A DNA stretch of 64,000 nucleotides, taken from contig JAGKWY010000033.1 in NCBI GenBank assembly GCA_021151625.1, positions 1 through 64,000 on the forward strand, written 5' to 3'. The notes below the pieces were generated by a model, which was not told the DNA's origin, ran no database searches, and was given only the letters and a program-made list of their open reading frames with translations. A program made the position numbers and the translations under genes. The stretch is from Gammaproteobacteria bacterium (GTDB lineage: Bacteria; Pseudomonadota; Gammaproteobacteria; Pseudomonadales; Cellvibrionaceae). How positions within the stretch are numbered: the first letter of the stretch is position 1; each line of letters begins with the position of its first letter. Of the stretch, positions 1-8,463 are shown one piece after another.

Positions 1-1350
1 CAGGTGGCTGAAGTGCCTGTATCCGAGCATGAGCGAGCGCTTTGGCATGACCAGCACCTGCGGACCATGAGTGCGGCCAAATCAGTAATATTGCAGGACA
101 GTAAAGGGCGTGTGCAGGTGATTTATGCCGCCGACCGTTTGCTGGATCTGAAAGCCATTAATCGTCAGTTAGGCCGCGAGTTACATGCCGCCAGTCCGGC
201 CGATATCCAGAAATTCTGTACATCCCACAACCTGCAATCCATCCCGGCGCTGCCCAAACTGGCGGGTCTGCTGACTCTGATTGACCGCAGCCTGGTGGAG
301 CGCAACGAACTGTTGGCGGATTCCGGCGATGAAAAGCAGCTGTTGAAGTTCAGCCGCGACGAATTCAAACAGATGATGGATGACGCCACCATCTGCGATA
401 TTGCAGTGCCGTTGGAGCCGCTGGAGTTGGATGACAACAGCACCAGCGATACTGACCAGATCCTTGGTGCAGTGCGCAACTTTACCCAATTACGCGTCAA
501 GCAGCGCCTGGAAGAAACACTGGAATTGCCGCCCTTATCTGATACTGCCCAACGTATTATCAAGCTGCGCGTAAACCCTAATGCGGACATTAGTGACCTC
601 GCCCAAATTGTGGAGACAGATCCAAGTCTTGCGGCGCAAGTGGTGAGCTGGGCGGCATCGCCCTACTATTCGGCGCCGGGCAAGATTAAATCCATCCACG
701 ACGCTATAGTGCGGGTGTTGGGTTTTGACATGGTGCTCAACCTGGCGCTGGGTTTATCGCTGGGCAAGGCCATGACCATCCCCAAAGACGGCCCGCACGG
801 TGCCCAACCTTACTGGCAGCAAGCGGTCTACATGGCAGCTACTATTGAAGGCTTGGTTACGGCGATTCCGCGCGACCATCGCCCCAGTTTTGGCATGGCC
901 TACCTGTGCGGTCTGCTGCACAACTTTGGCTACCTGATTTTAGGGGAAGTGTTCCCGCCCTATTTCCAAAACTACTGCGAACTGGCTGATGCCAACCCCC
1001 ATGTGAACCATCAGGCGATTGAGCGCCATCTGTTGGGCGTAACCCGCGAACAGTTGGCCGCGACCTTGATGTCCCTCTGGTCCATGCCGGAAGAGGTGGT
1101 ATCTGGCCTGCGTCATCAGAATAACCCCGAGTACCAGGGGGAGTATGCGACCTACGCCAAGCTGATTTTTGTGGCCCAACGCCTGTTGCAACAACACAAT
1201 ATTGGCCGTGGCCCCAAACTGGCGATTCCACCCCAGGTATTTGAAGATTTGCATCTGGACCCGGAAAAAGCCTATACCACTGTGGCGAATATTATTGAGT
1301 CGAGCGATGACCTGAAACACATTGCCCACGAACTTTCACCTCATCATTAA
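1..1350 (+). CDS. YbaK-type and HDOD domain protein (5' partial)
   Basis: The first part (to about residue 130) resembles the YbaK/ProRS-editing aminoacyl-tRNA deacylase fold, and residues 165-400 are an HDOD domain, the non-catalytic HD relative used in signalling and regulation. The HDOD core is seen in short stretches such as LPPLSDTAQRIIKL, DPSLAAQVV and HNFGYLILGEVF. The frame is open to base 1 and the first possible start is a GTG at base 4. Homologous two-domain proteins have residues before this point, so the gene probably begins upstream of the window. No partner can be inferred from the neighbours. The domain calls are firm; the role (regulatory or stress signalling) is family inference. 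Confidence 0.8.
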   Translation, partial: QVAEVPVSEHERALWHDQHLRTMSAAKSVILQDSKGRVQVIYAADRLLDLKAINRQLGRELHAASPADIQKFCTSHNLQSIPALPKLAGLLTLIDRSLVERNELLADSGDEKQLLKFSRDEFKQMMDDATICDIAVPLEPLELDDNSTSDTDQILGAVRNFTQLRVKQRLEETLELPPLSDTAQRIIKLRVNPNADISDLAQIVETDPSLAAQVVSWAASPYYSAPGKIKSIHDAIVRVLGFDMVLNLALGLSLGKAMTIPKDGPHGAQPYWQQAVYMAATIEGLVTAIPRDHRPSFGMAYLCGLLHNFGYLILGEVFPPYFQNYCELADANPHVNHQAIERHLLGVTREQLAATLMSLWSMPEEVVSGLRHQNNPEYQGEYATYAKLIFVAQRLLQQHNIGRGPKLAIPPQVFEDLHLDPEKAYTTVANIIESSDDLKHIAHELSPHH

Positions 1351-1365
1351 TTGCCATGCTTGTCG

Positions 1366-1394
1366 CAAAAACCCCTTTTTCAAGGGGTTTTTGT
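1366..1394 (+). terminator. Rho-independent terminator after the HDOD gene
   Basis: A GC-rich inverted repeat, AAAACCCC/GGGGTTTT, is followed by a T-run and starts 16 bases after the stop codon. The sequence is A-rich on the other side, so it could work in both directions. Confidence 0.8.
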
Positions 1395-1473
1395 CATTAT
1401 AGAGTGATCGTTTTCAGGGTTAGCAAGAAACCTTTTTAGAACTAGTGAGAGACTTTTTAGGGCCAGAGAGATT

Positions 1474-2271
1474 ATGAGTGAGTTGTTAAAGGCCGCTGAG
1501 GCGGCAGCGATTTTAGTAGCACGTCGTATTGATGGTACCCAAGGTGAACGCTTACCCGAGACCTGCCGCCCGCAGGATCTGGAGCAGGCTCTGGCCATTC
1601 AGGCAGCGGTGACCGAGCACTGGTGTGAGCAGATGGACGATAGTATCGGCGGCTGGAAATGCCTGCTGCCACCGGAGAACAAATTGGTGGTTGGTCCCAT
1701 CTACACCCGCACCATAGATTCAGTTCCCCCGGTCAGCCTCTGGCCCAAACCCGGCCAGGCGAATATCGCTCGCATTGAACCGGAGCTGGCGTTTTTCTTT
1801 GGTCAGGATTTGCCTGCGCGCGCCGAACCCTATACCGCAGCGGAGGTGGATGCGGCTATTGCCCGCACCCATATGGCGCTGGAGCTGATCAATGGCCGCT
1901 ACACCGACCCGACCCAATGCGAGTTTCCCGAAATGCTGGCCGATGGCCTGGTGAATCAGGGGTTGTTTATTGGCCCGCAAGTGGATTCTGCCAGTGCCGC
2001 CGCCGCGAGCAGTTTTACCATCACGTTCAAATGTGCCAATGGTGAGGTGATTGAGCGCCAGGGCCAGCATCCCAATATTCATCCGCGTGCGCCGCTTTAT
2101 TGGTTGGCGGAGTTCCTGCGCAGTCGCGGTCAGGGCATTGTGGCCGGGCAGGCGGTGATCACTGGTTCTTACGCTGGGGTGATTGAGGTGCCGATGAATA
2201 CCGATATCCAGCTCGATTACGCTGGTCTGGGTAGCATGCAGGTGAGTTTTACCGCCCGAACGGCGGTTTGA
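1474..2271 (+). CDS. 2-keto-4-pentenoate hydratase / fumarylacetoacetate hydrolase family protein
   Basis: The protein has 265 residues, the usual length for the MhpD/2-oxopent-4-enoate hydratase branch of the FAH superfamily. These are cytoplasmic, metal-dependent enzymes that hydrate or decarboxylate 2-keto acids from aromatic meta-cleavage pathways. Family features include the metal-site stretch IEPELAFFFG near residue 107, LELINGRY and a C-terminal GSYAGVIEVP. The ATG lies close after AGAGAG. The next gene follows after 13 bases. No ring-cleavage genes are nearby, so the substrate is unknown and it may be a housekeeping keto-acid enzyme. Confidence 0.82.
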   Translation: MSELLKAAEAAAILVARRIDGTQGERLPETCRPQDLEQALAIQAAVTEHWCEQMDDSIGGWKCLLPPENKLVVGPIYTRTIDSVPPVSLWPKPGQANIARIEPELAFFFGQDLPARAEPYTAAEVDAAIARTHMALELINGRYTDPTQCEFPEMLADGLVNQGLFIGPQVDSASAAAASSFTITFKCANGEVIERQGQHPNIHPRAPLYWLAEFLRSRGQGIVAGQAVITGSYAGVIEVPMNTDIQLDYAGLGSMQVSFTARTAV

Positions 2272-2284
2272 TCAGGAGTCTTGT

Positions 2285-2692
2285 ATGAGCCAGGAAACCC
2301 CGTTTTATTCCTGTGAAATCCCGGTGCGCTGGGGCGATATGGACGCCTATGGCCACGTGAATAACACTCTTTACTTTCGCTATTTTGAAGAGGCCCGCTT
2401 TCAGTGGATGCTGGAAAAAGGCCTGCCGCTCAAAAGCGATACCCATCCGGTAGTAGTTACTATTGGCTGCACCTTTTTGCGCCCGATTTTTCACCCCGAA
2501 ACCCTACGTATCAATGTGTTCCTGAGTGAACCGGGGCGCTCCAGCTTTATGGTCAAGTACAAGGTGTACACCCTGTCGCAACCGGATACGCCGGCAGCGG
2601 AAGGCTACTCCAAGGTGGTTTGGGTCAGCTCGGCAGATGGCAAGTCTGTACCCCTGCCGGATCTGGTGCGCGCGTGGTTTCCAGCGGCCTGA
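2285..2692 (+). CDS. Acyl-CoA thioesterase, 4HBT/YbgC hot-dog family
   Basis: A 135-residue single hot-dog protein. It carries the family signature near residue 18, GDMDAYGHVNN, whose Asp is the catalytic residue of the 4-hydroxybenzoyl-CoA thioesterase/YbgC class, followed by YFRYFEEAR. It hydrolyses acyl-CoA thioesters in the cytoplasm; the chain preference cannot be read from sequence. AGGAG lies just before the ATG. It sits 13 bases after the FAH-family gene and its 3' end overlaps the ZIP transporter gene, so the three are probably co-transcribed. Confidence 0.88.
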   Translation: MSQETPFYSCEIPVRWGDMDAYGHVNNTLYFRYFEEARFQWMLEKGLPLKSDTHPVVVTIGCTFLRPIFHPETLRINVFLSEPGRSSFMVKYKVYTLSQPDTPAAEGYSKVVWVSSADGKSVPLPDLVRAWFPAA

Positions 2693-3438
2693 TCCCGGCC
2701 TGGCTGGTTGCGGGCGGCTGGGGATTTATCGCCGCCAGCGCGCTGTTAATAGGCGCGCTACTTGGCTGGTTTATCCGATTTTCGCCCAAAGTCATCGCCC
2801 ATGTGATGGCCTTTGGCAGTGGTATTCTGGTGGCGGCCCTGAGTTTTGAACTGGTAGAGGAGGCCCAGGCAGAGGCGAGCCTGTTGTGGGTGGCCGGCGG
2901 CTTTATGCTGGGGGCTCTGGTCTTCTCATTGATCAACCATCGCCTGACCAGTCCGGGTGTCAAGCATCGCAAACGTTCCCAAGGCCAACAACCGGCTGCT
3001 GAAAATACTGGTTTGGCAATTGCGGCTGGCACCCTGCTCGACGGTATTCCCGAATCCATGGCCATAGGTCTATTGGTTGCAAGCGGCGGCAAGTTGAGTA
3101 TTGCGACTGTGGCGGCAATTTTTATCTCCAACATTCCTGAAGCCCTGTCCAGTACCGCTGGTATGCGTCGCGCCGGTCGCAATGGCTGGTTTATGGTGCG
3201 GCTATGGGGTGGCATAGCGCTTTTATCCGGGGTGTTTGCGGTAGTGGGCGCGGTGTTTTTTGGTGCGGCGCCACCGCATGTGAAGGCGCTGATTACCTGC
3301 ATAGCGGCGGGCGGTATTTTCGCCATGGTGGTGGAGACCATGATCCCCGAGGCCTTTGCCGAAACCCACGAACTTTCTGGCCTGATGGCGGCTCTGGGGT
3401 TTGTCGCTGCACTGGCGCTGCAAATGCTGGAGGCTTAA
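2674..3438 (+). CDS. ZIP family divalent metal transporter
   Basis: An inner-membrane protein with about eight hydrophobic segments. The ZIP metal-site helices are visible as DGIPESMAIG and ISNIPEALSS, where the His/Asn-Pro-Glu pattern of ZIP transmembrane helices IV and V is partly replaced by Asp/Asn. The frame stays open further upstream, but that part (from an ATG at 2620) is only an out-of-frame reading of the thioesterase gene. The GTG at 2674, overlapping that gene by 19 bases, gives a normal 254-residue protein. The family moves zinc, iron or other divalent cations into the cytoplasm. No Zur box is seen here. Confidence 0.75.
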   Translation: MVSSGLIPAWLVAGGWGFIAASALLIGALLGWFIRFSPKVIAHVMAFGSGILVAALSFELVEEAQAEASLLWVAGGFMLGALVFSLINHRLTSPGVKHRKRSQGQQPAAENTGLAIAAGTLLDGIPESMAIGLLVASGGKLSIATVAAIFISNIPEALSSTAGMRRAGRNGWFMVRLWGGIALLSGVFAVVGAVFFGAAPPHVKALITCIAAGGIFAMVVETMIPEAFAETHELSGLMAALGFVAALALQMLEA

Positions 3439-3481
3439 GCCAAATTGTTGGGAGTCGAAGTAGCTCAGTGCTTGTCCCGCG

Positions 3482-3499
3482 CTGTCATCAAACGGTAAT
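3482..3499 (+). promoter_or_regulatory. Possible Pho box upstream of the PhoX-family gene
   Basis: The sequence has a perfect CTGTCAT half-site, four bases, and then CGGTAAT, which matches the second CTGTCAT in five of seven positions. This is the 7-4-7 layout bound by PhoB. It lies 79 bases before a PhoX-family phosphatase start, where control by phosphate starvation would make sense. One imperfect match is weak evidence. Confidence 0.4.
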
Positions 3500-3577
3500 C
3501 TCGCTGGTTGAAAAAGGTGGCCTGTAAATCTTCATCTCTGCTTTGATCATACCGTTGATAGCAACCAAGGAAACTCC

Positions 3578-5044
3578 ATGCGTTTAACCCGTCGTCACTT
3601 TCTTAAAAATGCCAGCGCTGCCGCCATTGCTCTGGGAGGCTTGCGCAGCTTGCAATTACAGGCGCAGGTCTATGCCCAGGATCCGCTCTATGGTATCGAC
3701 AAAGTGGGGCAGCTACTGGCGGATCCGGCAGGAATCCTCAACTTGCCGCGCGACTTCAGCTACAGGGTTATTGCTCGCACCGGCGACTTGATGAGTGATG
3801 GCCTGCGCATGCCCAGCGCTCCTGATGGCATGGCGGCCTTTCCGCTACCGGGCGATGCCAGCAAATGTATTTTGGTACGCAATCACGAGCTGGCCTCAGT
3901 GGGTGAAGAGACCAGTGCCTTTCTCGGTCAGTCAAAACTGGCCAAGCAGACCAAAGGTACTGCCTATGATTTTTACAAGGGGCTGCCGGTTAACGGTGGT
4001 ACTACCAGTCTGGTTTACAGCCATCGCAGCCAGCAAATAGAGCGCAGTCACCTGAGCCTGGCGGGCACGGCGCGTAATTGCAGTGGTGGCGCTACCCCTT
4101 GGGGCAGTTGGCTCACCTGCGAGGAAACCCTGGTCGGTAAACAGCATGGCTATGGTCGTGAACACGGCTACATTTTTGAAGTTCCTTCCAGCGCCAGAGG
4201 TCTGGTTGAAGCAATCCCACTCAAGGATATGGGCCGCTTTATGCACGAGGCGGCGGCAGTGGACAGCACCACCGGTATTGTCTATCTCTCGGAAGATGAC
4301 GCTAAAGGGCTGTTTTATCGCTTTATTCCCAGCGCGCCCGGCGAGCTGGTGCAAGGCGGGCGTCTGCAGGCTTTGGCGATTCGTGGCTGGCCCGGTGCCA
4401 ATACTCGCAATTGGCGGGAAGATGAGGGTAAAAAGGGGGCGCAGCAAGTGGCTTTGCGCCAGCGTTTTAGTTGTGAATGGATCGATTTGGATGAGGTGAC
4501 TGCACCCCAAGGGGATTTAAACCTTCGTGGCCACGCTCAGGGCGCGGCGATTTTTGCGCGCGGTGAAGGCCTGGCGTTTGCAATACGTCCAGATAAAACC
4601 CGCGAAATCCTTCTGGCAGCCACCGGTGGCGGCCCGCTGCAAATTGGCCAGGTATGGCGCTATCAACCCAGCCCTTATGAGGGCACTGCGCGTGAAGTGG
4701 AACAGCCGGGGGTATTGGAGCTGCTCTACGAAACTCATAACCGGGCGATTCTGGAATCTTGCGACAACCTGGCGATTGCGCCCTGGGGAGATTTGATTAT
4801 CTGTGAAGACAGCTATTCGGATTTGCCCGATACCGTGAACTACCTGCGCGGTCTGACCCCGGACGGCAAGATTTATACTTTGGCGATGAATGCCCATCCT
4901 GATAAAGGCGAGTTCTGCGGCGCCTGCTTCTCGCCCAACGGTACTACCTTGTTTGTGAATATCCAGCGACCGGGAATGACCCTTGCCATCACTGGTCCCT
5001 GGTCCCGACTGCGCAACCAGGCGCAAGGTGTTGCCATTCTTTAA
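3578..5044 (+). CDS. PhoX/DUF839 family phosphatase, Tat-exported
   Basis: The 488-residue protein begins with a Tat signal, RRHFLK at residues 5-10, followed by an Ala/Leu-rich stretch and an AQ cleavage region. The body is typical of the PhoX/DUF839 family: CSGGATPWGSWLTCEET, HEAAAVD, LSEDDAKGL and the C-terminal NLAIAPWGDLIICED. Characterised PhoX enzymes are periplasmic alkaline phosphatases with iron/calcium centres, which fits Tat export of a folded metalloprotein. AAGGAAACTCC precedes the ATG. A possible Pho box lies upstream. It is monocistronic and convergent with the metallophosphoesterase. Other DUF839 members lack proven activity, so the exact reaction is inferred. Confidence 0.85.
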   Translation: MRLTRRHFLKNASAAAIALGGLRSLQLQAQVYAQDPLYGIDKVGQLLADPAGILNLPRDFSYRVIARTGDLMSDGLRMPSAPDGMAAFPLPGDASKCILVRNHELASVGEETSAFLGQSKLAKQTKGTAYDFYKGLPVNGGTTSLVYSHRSQQIERSHLSLAGTARNCSGGATPWGSWLTCEETLVGKQHGYGREHGYIFEVPSSARGLVEAIPLKDMGRFMHEAAAVDSTTGIVYLSEDDAKGLFYRFIPSAPGELVQGGRLQALAIRGWPGANTRNWREDEGKKGAQQVALRQRFSCEWIDLDEVTAPQGDLNLRGHAQGAAIFARGEGLAFAIRPDKTREILLAATGGGPLQIGQVWRYQPSPYEGTAREVEQPGVLELLYETHNRAILESCDNLAIAPWGDLIICEDSYSDLPDTVNYLRGLTPDGKIYTLAMNAHPDKGEFCGACFSPNGTTLFVNIQRPGMTLAITGPWSRLRNQAQGVAIL

Positions 5045-5091
5045 AGGGCAGGAAGTGGTTGTTTTTTTTAGGATAAAAGAGTTGCGAGCGA

Positions 5092-5943
5092 CTAGGCGCT
5101 CGCTGTCTGTAATTCTTGCCAGGCGACAGTATCGCTGTGGTGGAGCAGGCGCATCACACCCTGGTGATCTTCCACCAGGGCGGTGCAGTTTTCGATCCAG
5201 TCACCGCAGTTGGCGTAGCGCAACGCACCTTCTTCACGCAGTGCCGGGTAGTGGATATGGCCGCAGACTACACCGTCATAACCGCGCCGCTTGGCTTCAC
5301 CCAGTGCTTCCCGTTCGTAGGTCTCAATCGCCGCTTTGGCGCCCTTGATATTGCTTTTAATCAGCCCCGCCAGCGAAAAATAAGGGCGGCCGACCAGCTT
5401 GCGCAGCCTATCTGACCAGCGGTTGATAAACAGCAGCAGCTCGTAGCCGTGGTCGCCAATCACTCGCGTCAACCAGCTGTGATTGATGTAGGCGTCCATA
5501 GCATCGCCGTGCATGATCAGTAGACGTTTACCATCAGCGGTGATGTACTCATGTTCATGGGCGATTTCAATCGGGCCAAATAGCTGGCCGCTAAAATGGC
5601 GGATGGGGTCATCGTGGTTGCCGGGTACGTAAACGACACGTACCCCTTGAGCGGCCAGTTCGTAGAACTTCAGCATCACTTGGTAATGCTTTTTGGGCCA
5701 GCAGAAGCGGCGCTGCAGCGACCATAAATCCACTATATCGCCCACCAGATAGAGGGTGTCGCAGTGGATTTTATTGAGAAAGTCGAGCAGATAATCGGCT
5801 TTGCAATCGCGGAATCCCAAGTGGATATCAGAAATCCACACAGTGCGCGCATTGATCAGGTAGCTGGTAGGGCGAGGTTGCGACTCTAGCGTCTGCGCAG
5901 CCTCAAGTAGGGAAGCGGCCAGTGGGTGAACGGAGGAATTCAT
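5092..5943 (-). CDS. Metallophosphoesterase, UDP-2,3-diacylglucosamine hydrolase-like
   Basis: This is a calcineurin-fold hydrolase of the LpxH-like group (COG2908). The metal-ligand motifs run in order: SDIHLG near residue 37, GDIVDLW, GNHDD, HGDAMD and a late GHIHYP. In lipid A synthesis LpxH cleaves UDP-2,3-diacylglucosamine, but this longer cytoplasmic subgroup occurs beside a separate lpxH in many Gammaproteobacteria and its substrate is unsettled. The frame extends upstream to 6045, into the 3' end of znuB. I prefer the ATG at 5943 because the family homology begins just after it. Length is 283 residues. Confidence 0.82.
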   Translation of the reverse strand: MNSSVHPLAASLLEAAQTLESQPRPTSYLINARTVWISDIHLGFRDCKADYLLDFLNKIHCDTLYLVGDIVDLWSLQRRFCWPKKHYQVMLKFYELAAQGVRVVYVPGNHDDPIRHFSGQLFGPIEIAHEHEYITADGKRLLIMHGDAMDAYINHSWLTRVIGDHGYELLLFINRWSDRLRKLVGRPYFSLAGLIKSNIKGAKAAIETYEREALGEAKRRGYDGVVCGHIHYPALREEGALRYANCGDWIENCTALVEDHQGVMRLLHHSDTVAWQELQTASA

Positions 5944-6028
5944 AGTGCGTTTCCGTGGCTGTTTCACCCAAGTTTGGGCTGAATCTGTGACGAAAACGCA
6001 ACATTTTGATGAATCTTGAATGACAGCC

Positions 6029-7045
6029 CTAGTGGCTGTTGCCAAGGGCCTGCTGGTTAAGCTCCTGCTGGTCTTTGGCTCCTTGCGTTAGCCAGTCCAG
6101 CACAGCCTGGCGACTTTCCAGCATTTCCTGATAGGTTTGCAATACCACCGGATTAGGGTTGGGCTGCTGATTAAGTAGCGCTATGCGCGACAGCAGAAAA
6201 CTAATGTCCGCCTGAACTTTTTCAGCCACTTCAGTGCTGTTAAATGCCTCGGTACCTATATTAAGTATTGTCATGGGGTGACCTATCCTTGCTGATTTCG
6301 CCGCCAATGACAAGACTATGGCTGGTCCGGCAGGACTGTCCCACCAGTAAGATGCACCAAGCCCGGCGATTACCGCCAGAGCACCCAATACACTGGCAAT
6401 TATCGCCATCTGCTCGGGCGTGTGGGTGAGTCGGCGGCTGGCAGCGGCCGGGATAATCAGCAGAGCCGTAATCAAAAGTACACCTACTACTTTCATGGCT
6501 ATCGCTATTACTAACGCCATCAGCAACATCAGTGCGGTGCGCACCCGTCCTACCGGTACGCCTTCAACCTGCGCCAGCTCTTCATGGACAGTGATGGCGA
6601 GCAGTGGTCGCCAGAGCCAGACGAGTGCGCCCAGCACCCCAAGGCTGATAACCCAGATTCCGATTACATCGCTGCTGCTGACCGCCAGGATATCGCCAAA
6701 CAAATAGGCCAGCAGATCGATACGATTTTCGCTAAATACACTCACGCATACCAGCCCCAGTGCGAGGGTGGAGTGGGACAAAATCCCCAACAATGTATCT
6801 GTGGCGAGGAAACGGTTGTGTTGTAGGCCCACCAGAATCAACGCCAATAACAGGCACCCCAAAGCGATAGCCAGATTGAGGTTTATATCCAACAACAGGC
6901 CGAAGGTCACCCCTAGCAGGGCAGAGTGGGCGAGGGTATCGCCGAAATAGGCCATGCGACGCCAGACAGCAAAGGCGCCAAGAGGGCCGGCGACCAGGGC
7001 GACCGCGAGGCCGGCGAGCAGGGCGAGGAGCAGGAAATCAATCAT
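6029..7045 (-). CDS. znuB: ZnuB zinc ABC transporter permease with a fused C-terminal tail
   Basis: Residues 1-257 are a standard ZnuB: a multi-span inner-membrane permease with [15 protein letters not shown] and [10 protein letters not shown], working with ZnuC and ZnuA to import zinc. The start at 7045 overlaps the end of znuC by 8 bases. The odd part is residues 258-338, a soluble, Gln/Asn-rich helical stretch starting [11 protein letters not shown]. It has an internal ATG at 6274 with a purine-rich AAGGATAGG before it. This tail is absent from normal ZnuB (about 260 residues), and the usual last permease residues are replaced. It looks like a separate small gene (6029-6274) joined in frame to znuB by a deletion that removed the stop codon. 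Confidence 0.85.
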   Translation of the reverse strand: MIDFLLLALLAGLAVALVAGPLGAFAVWRRMAYFGDTLAHSALLGVTFGLLLDINLNLAIALGCLLLALILVGLQHNRFLATDTLLGILSHSTLALGLVCVSVFSENRIDLLAYLFGDILAVSSSDVIGIWVISLGVLGALVWLWRPLLAITVHEELAQVEGVPVGRVRTALMLLMALVIAIAMKVVGVLLITALLIIPAAASRRLTHTPEQMAIIASVLGALAVIAGLGASYWWDSPAGPAIVLSLAAKSARIGHPMTILNIGTEAFNSTEVAEKVQADISFLLSRIALLNQQPNPNPVVLQTYQEMLESRQAVLDWLTQGAKDQQELNQQALGNSH

Positions 7046-7868
7046 GGTGGTGATGCTCGCAATTATTGTTGCGGTCTCCGCCACAGCCCGGACCATGGCG
7101 ATGGACAAATTTTCCCTTGCCGCTCTCAATCACATTGCCGTGGGCATCGTGCTGGTGATCGTGATGATGGGTGTAAATCGCCACTTGCGGGGCGCCGATG
7201 CTGCCAGTGATCTCGCCGAACAGGGCGAGGTAGGCGGGGTCGTTGGTGACTTGTTCCGGGTGGCCGTGGCAGCAGACGTGCTGGTTGAGGCAGATCACTG
7301 TGTCGGTAGTTGCCATCACCAGATGCAGGTCGTGGGATACCAGCAACACCCCACAGTGGCGACGGTTGCGAATCTCATTGATCAGCGCATAAAGCGCTGA
7401 CTGGCCGGTAACATCCACACCCTGTACCGGCTCATCCAGCACCAGCAACTGCGGGTCGCGCAGCAGGGCGCGGGCGAGTAAAACCCGCTGGGTTTCACCG
7501 CCAGAGAGGGATTGCATAGGCTGGTTGATGAGCGCGGTTATGCCGGTGAGCTGCAGTATTTCATCCAGTGCCACGCGCGGCTTGCCGCCCAGAGCCAGAA
7601 AACGGGCCACGGTCAGCGGCAGGCTGGCATCGATATGGAGTTTTTGCGGCATATAGCCGATGCGCAAATCCGGTGCCTTCTCAATGCTACCTTCATCTAC
7701 CTTGATCAATCCCAGGACAGCACGCACCAGAGTAGTTTTGCCGGCGCCATTGGGGCCAATCAGGGTCACAATCTTGCCGGCTTCCAGGGTCAGGTCCGCC
7801 TGTTGCAATATCTGGCGGCCATTGCGCGCCACACCCAGGGCGCGCGCGCGAATCAGCACTTCACTCAT
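7038..7868 (-). CDS. znuC: ZnuC zinc ABC transporter ATP-binding protein
   Basis: An ABC ATPase that powers zinc import through ZnuB. Walker A is GPNGAGKTT near residue 38, the signature is LSGGETQR, Walker B is LLVLDEP and the switch His is in VSHDLH. The last 45 residues are very rich in His with some Cys (THHHDHQHD and CEHHHHD), a likely zinc-binding tail that could sense or buffer the metal. The chosen ATG at 7868 overlaps the zur stop as ATGA, which indicates translational coupling in a zur-znuC-znuB operon. The upstream extension to 7886 only reads into zur. Confidence 0.95.
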   Translation of the reverse strand: MSEVLIRARALGVARNGRQILQQADLTLEAGKIVTLIGPNGAGKTTLVRAVLGLIKVDEGSIEKAPDLRIGYMPQKLHIDASLPLTVARFLALGGKPRVALDEILQLTGITALINQPMQSLSGGETQRVLLARALLRDPQLLVLDEPVQGVDVTGQSALYALINEIRNRRHCGVLLVSHDLHLVMATTDTVICLNQHVCCHGHPEQVTNDPAYLALFGEITGSIGAPQVAIYTHHHDHQHDAHGNVIESGKGKFVHRHGPGCGGDRNNNCEHHHHD

Positions 7869-8353
7869 GCAGCGGCTCCCGCGCAATTGGCGCAGAGGCC
7901 AGACACTTCCAGCGCCTGAGTTTCCACGGTGAAGCCAGCTTCGCCCGCCACCTGCAATATTTGTTGGCTCAGTTTGGGTTCATCCAGTTCTATGGCGATG
8001 TTGCAGGCGCGACAAATCAGGAAATAACTTTGGTGCCGGGTGCCGGGCGAAGGGCAGCCAATAAAGGCGTTAAGCACATTGATACGATGGATCAGACCCT
8101 GTTCCAGCAAAAAGTCCAGCGCGCGATACACAGTGGGTGGCGCCACCCGGCGGGTACTGGCTTTGGCGAGCATTTCCATCAACGTATAGGCACCCAGTGG
8201 TTTGTGGTTTTGCCAGATCAGCTCCAACACCTGCAAGCGCAAATCAGTCAAGCGTACGCCACGGCTGAGACACAGGTTGCGCGCCGCCTCCAGTGCATCG
8301 TGAATGCAGTGGTTGTGATCGTGATGGCTACAAGCGATGGGGGTGTGTTCCAT
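7865..8353 (-). CDS. zur: Zur, zinc-responsive Fur-family repressor
   Basis: A Fur-family regulator of 162 residues. It has an N-terminal winged helix ([13 protein letters not shown], then [20 protein letters not shown]) and a C-terminal dimer domain with CRAC and CANC Cys pairs for structural zinc. The His/Cys-rich leader [12 protein letters not shown] is typical of Zur rather than Fur. With zinc it represses the high-affinity uptake genes. It heads the zur-znuC-znuB operon and faces znuA across a shared Zur box, so it probably regulates itself. The ATG at 8353 is preferred over one seven codons upstream because the Zur sequence starts there. Confidence 0.93.
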   Translation of the reverse strand: MEHTPIACSHHDHNHCIHDALEAARNLCLSRGVRLTDLRLQVLELIWQNHKPLGAYTLMEMLAKASTRRVAPPTVYRALDFLLEQGLIHRINVLNAFIGCPSPGTRHQSYFLICRACNIAIELDEPKLSQQILQVAGEAGFTVETQALEVSGLCANCAGAAA

Positions 8354-8390
8354 AGGGCATCCAGTCAATCGCAAAGGTGAGTAAACATCA

Positions 8391-8413
8391 GATATGTTAC
8401 GCTATAACCTATT
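8391..8413. promoter_or_regulatory. Zur box in the zur-znuC-znuB / znuA divergent region
   Basis: The core GTTACGCTATAAC matches the proteobacterial Zur consensus GTTATANTATAAC at most positions and keeps the GTTA/TAAC arms. The flanks GATAT and CTATT fit the wider 23-base site. It lies 38 bases from the zur start and 51 from the znuA start, well placed to control both directions. Confidence 0.85.
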
Positions 8414-8463
8414 TTCAGGCATGCTTTTCCGCGCTGCTTCTATTTTTGCTGGTGGATGTATTT

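Noticed and set aside
2625..3341. 238-codon frame antisense to the ZIP gene
   Set aside because: The ZIP protein on the plus strand is clear; this is a shadow with Pro/Ala-rich nonsense sequence.
5045..5091. Terminator between the PhoX and metallophosphoesterase genes
   Set aside because: A T-run is present but no stable stem precedes it.
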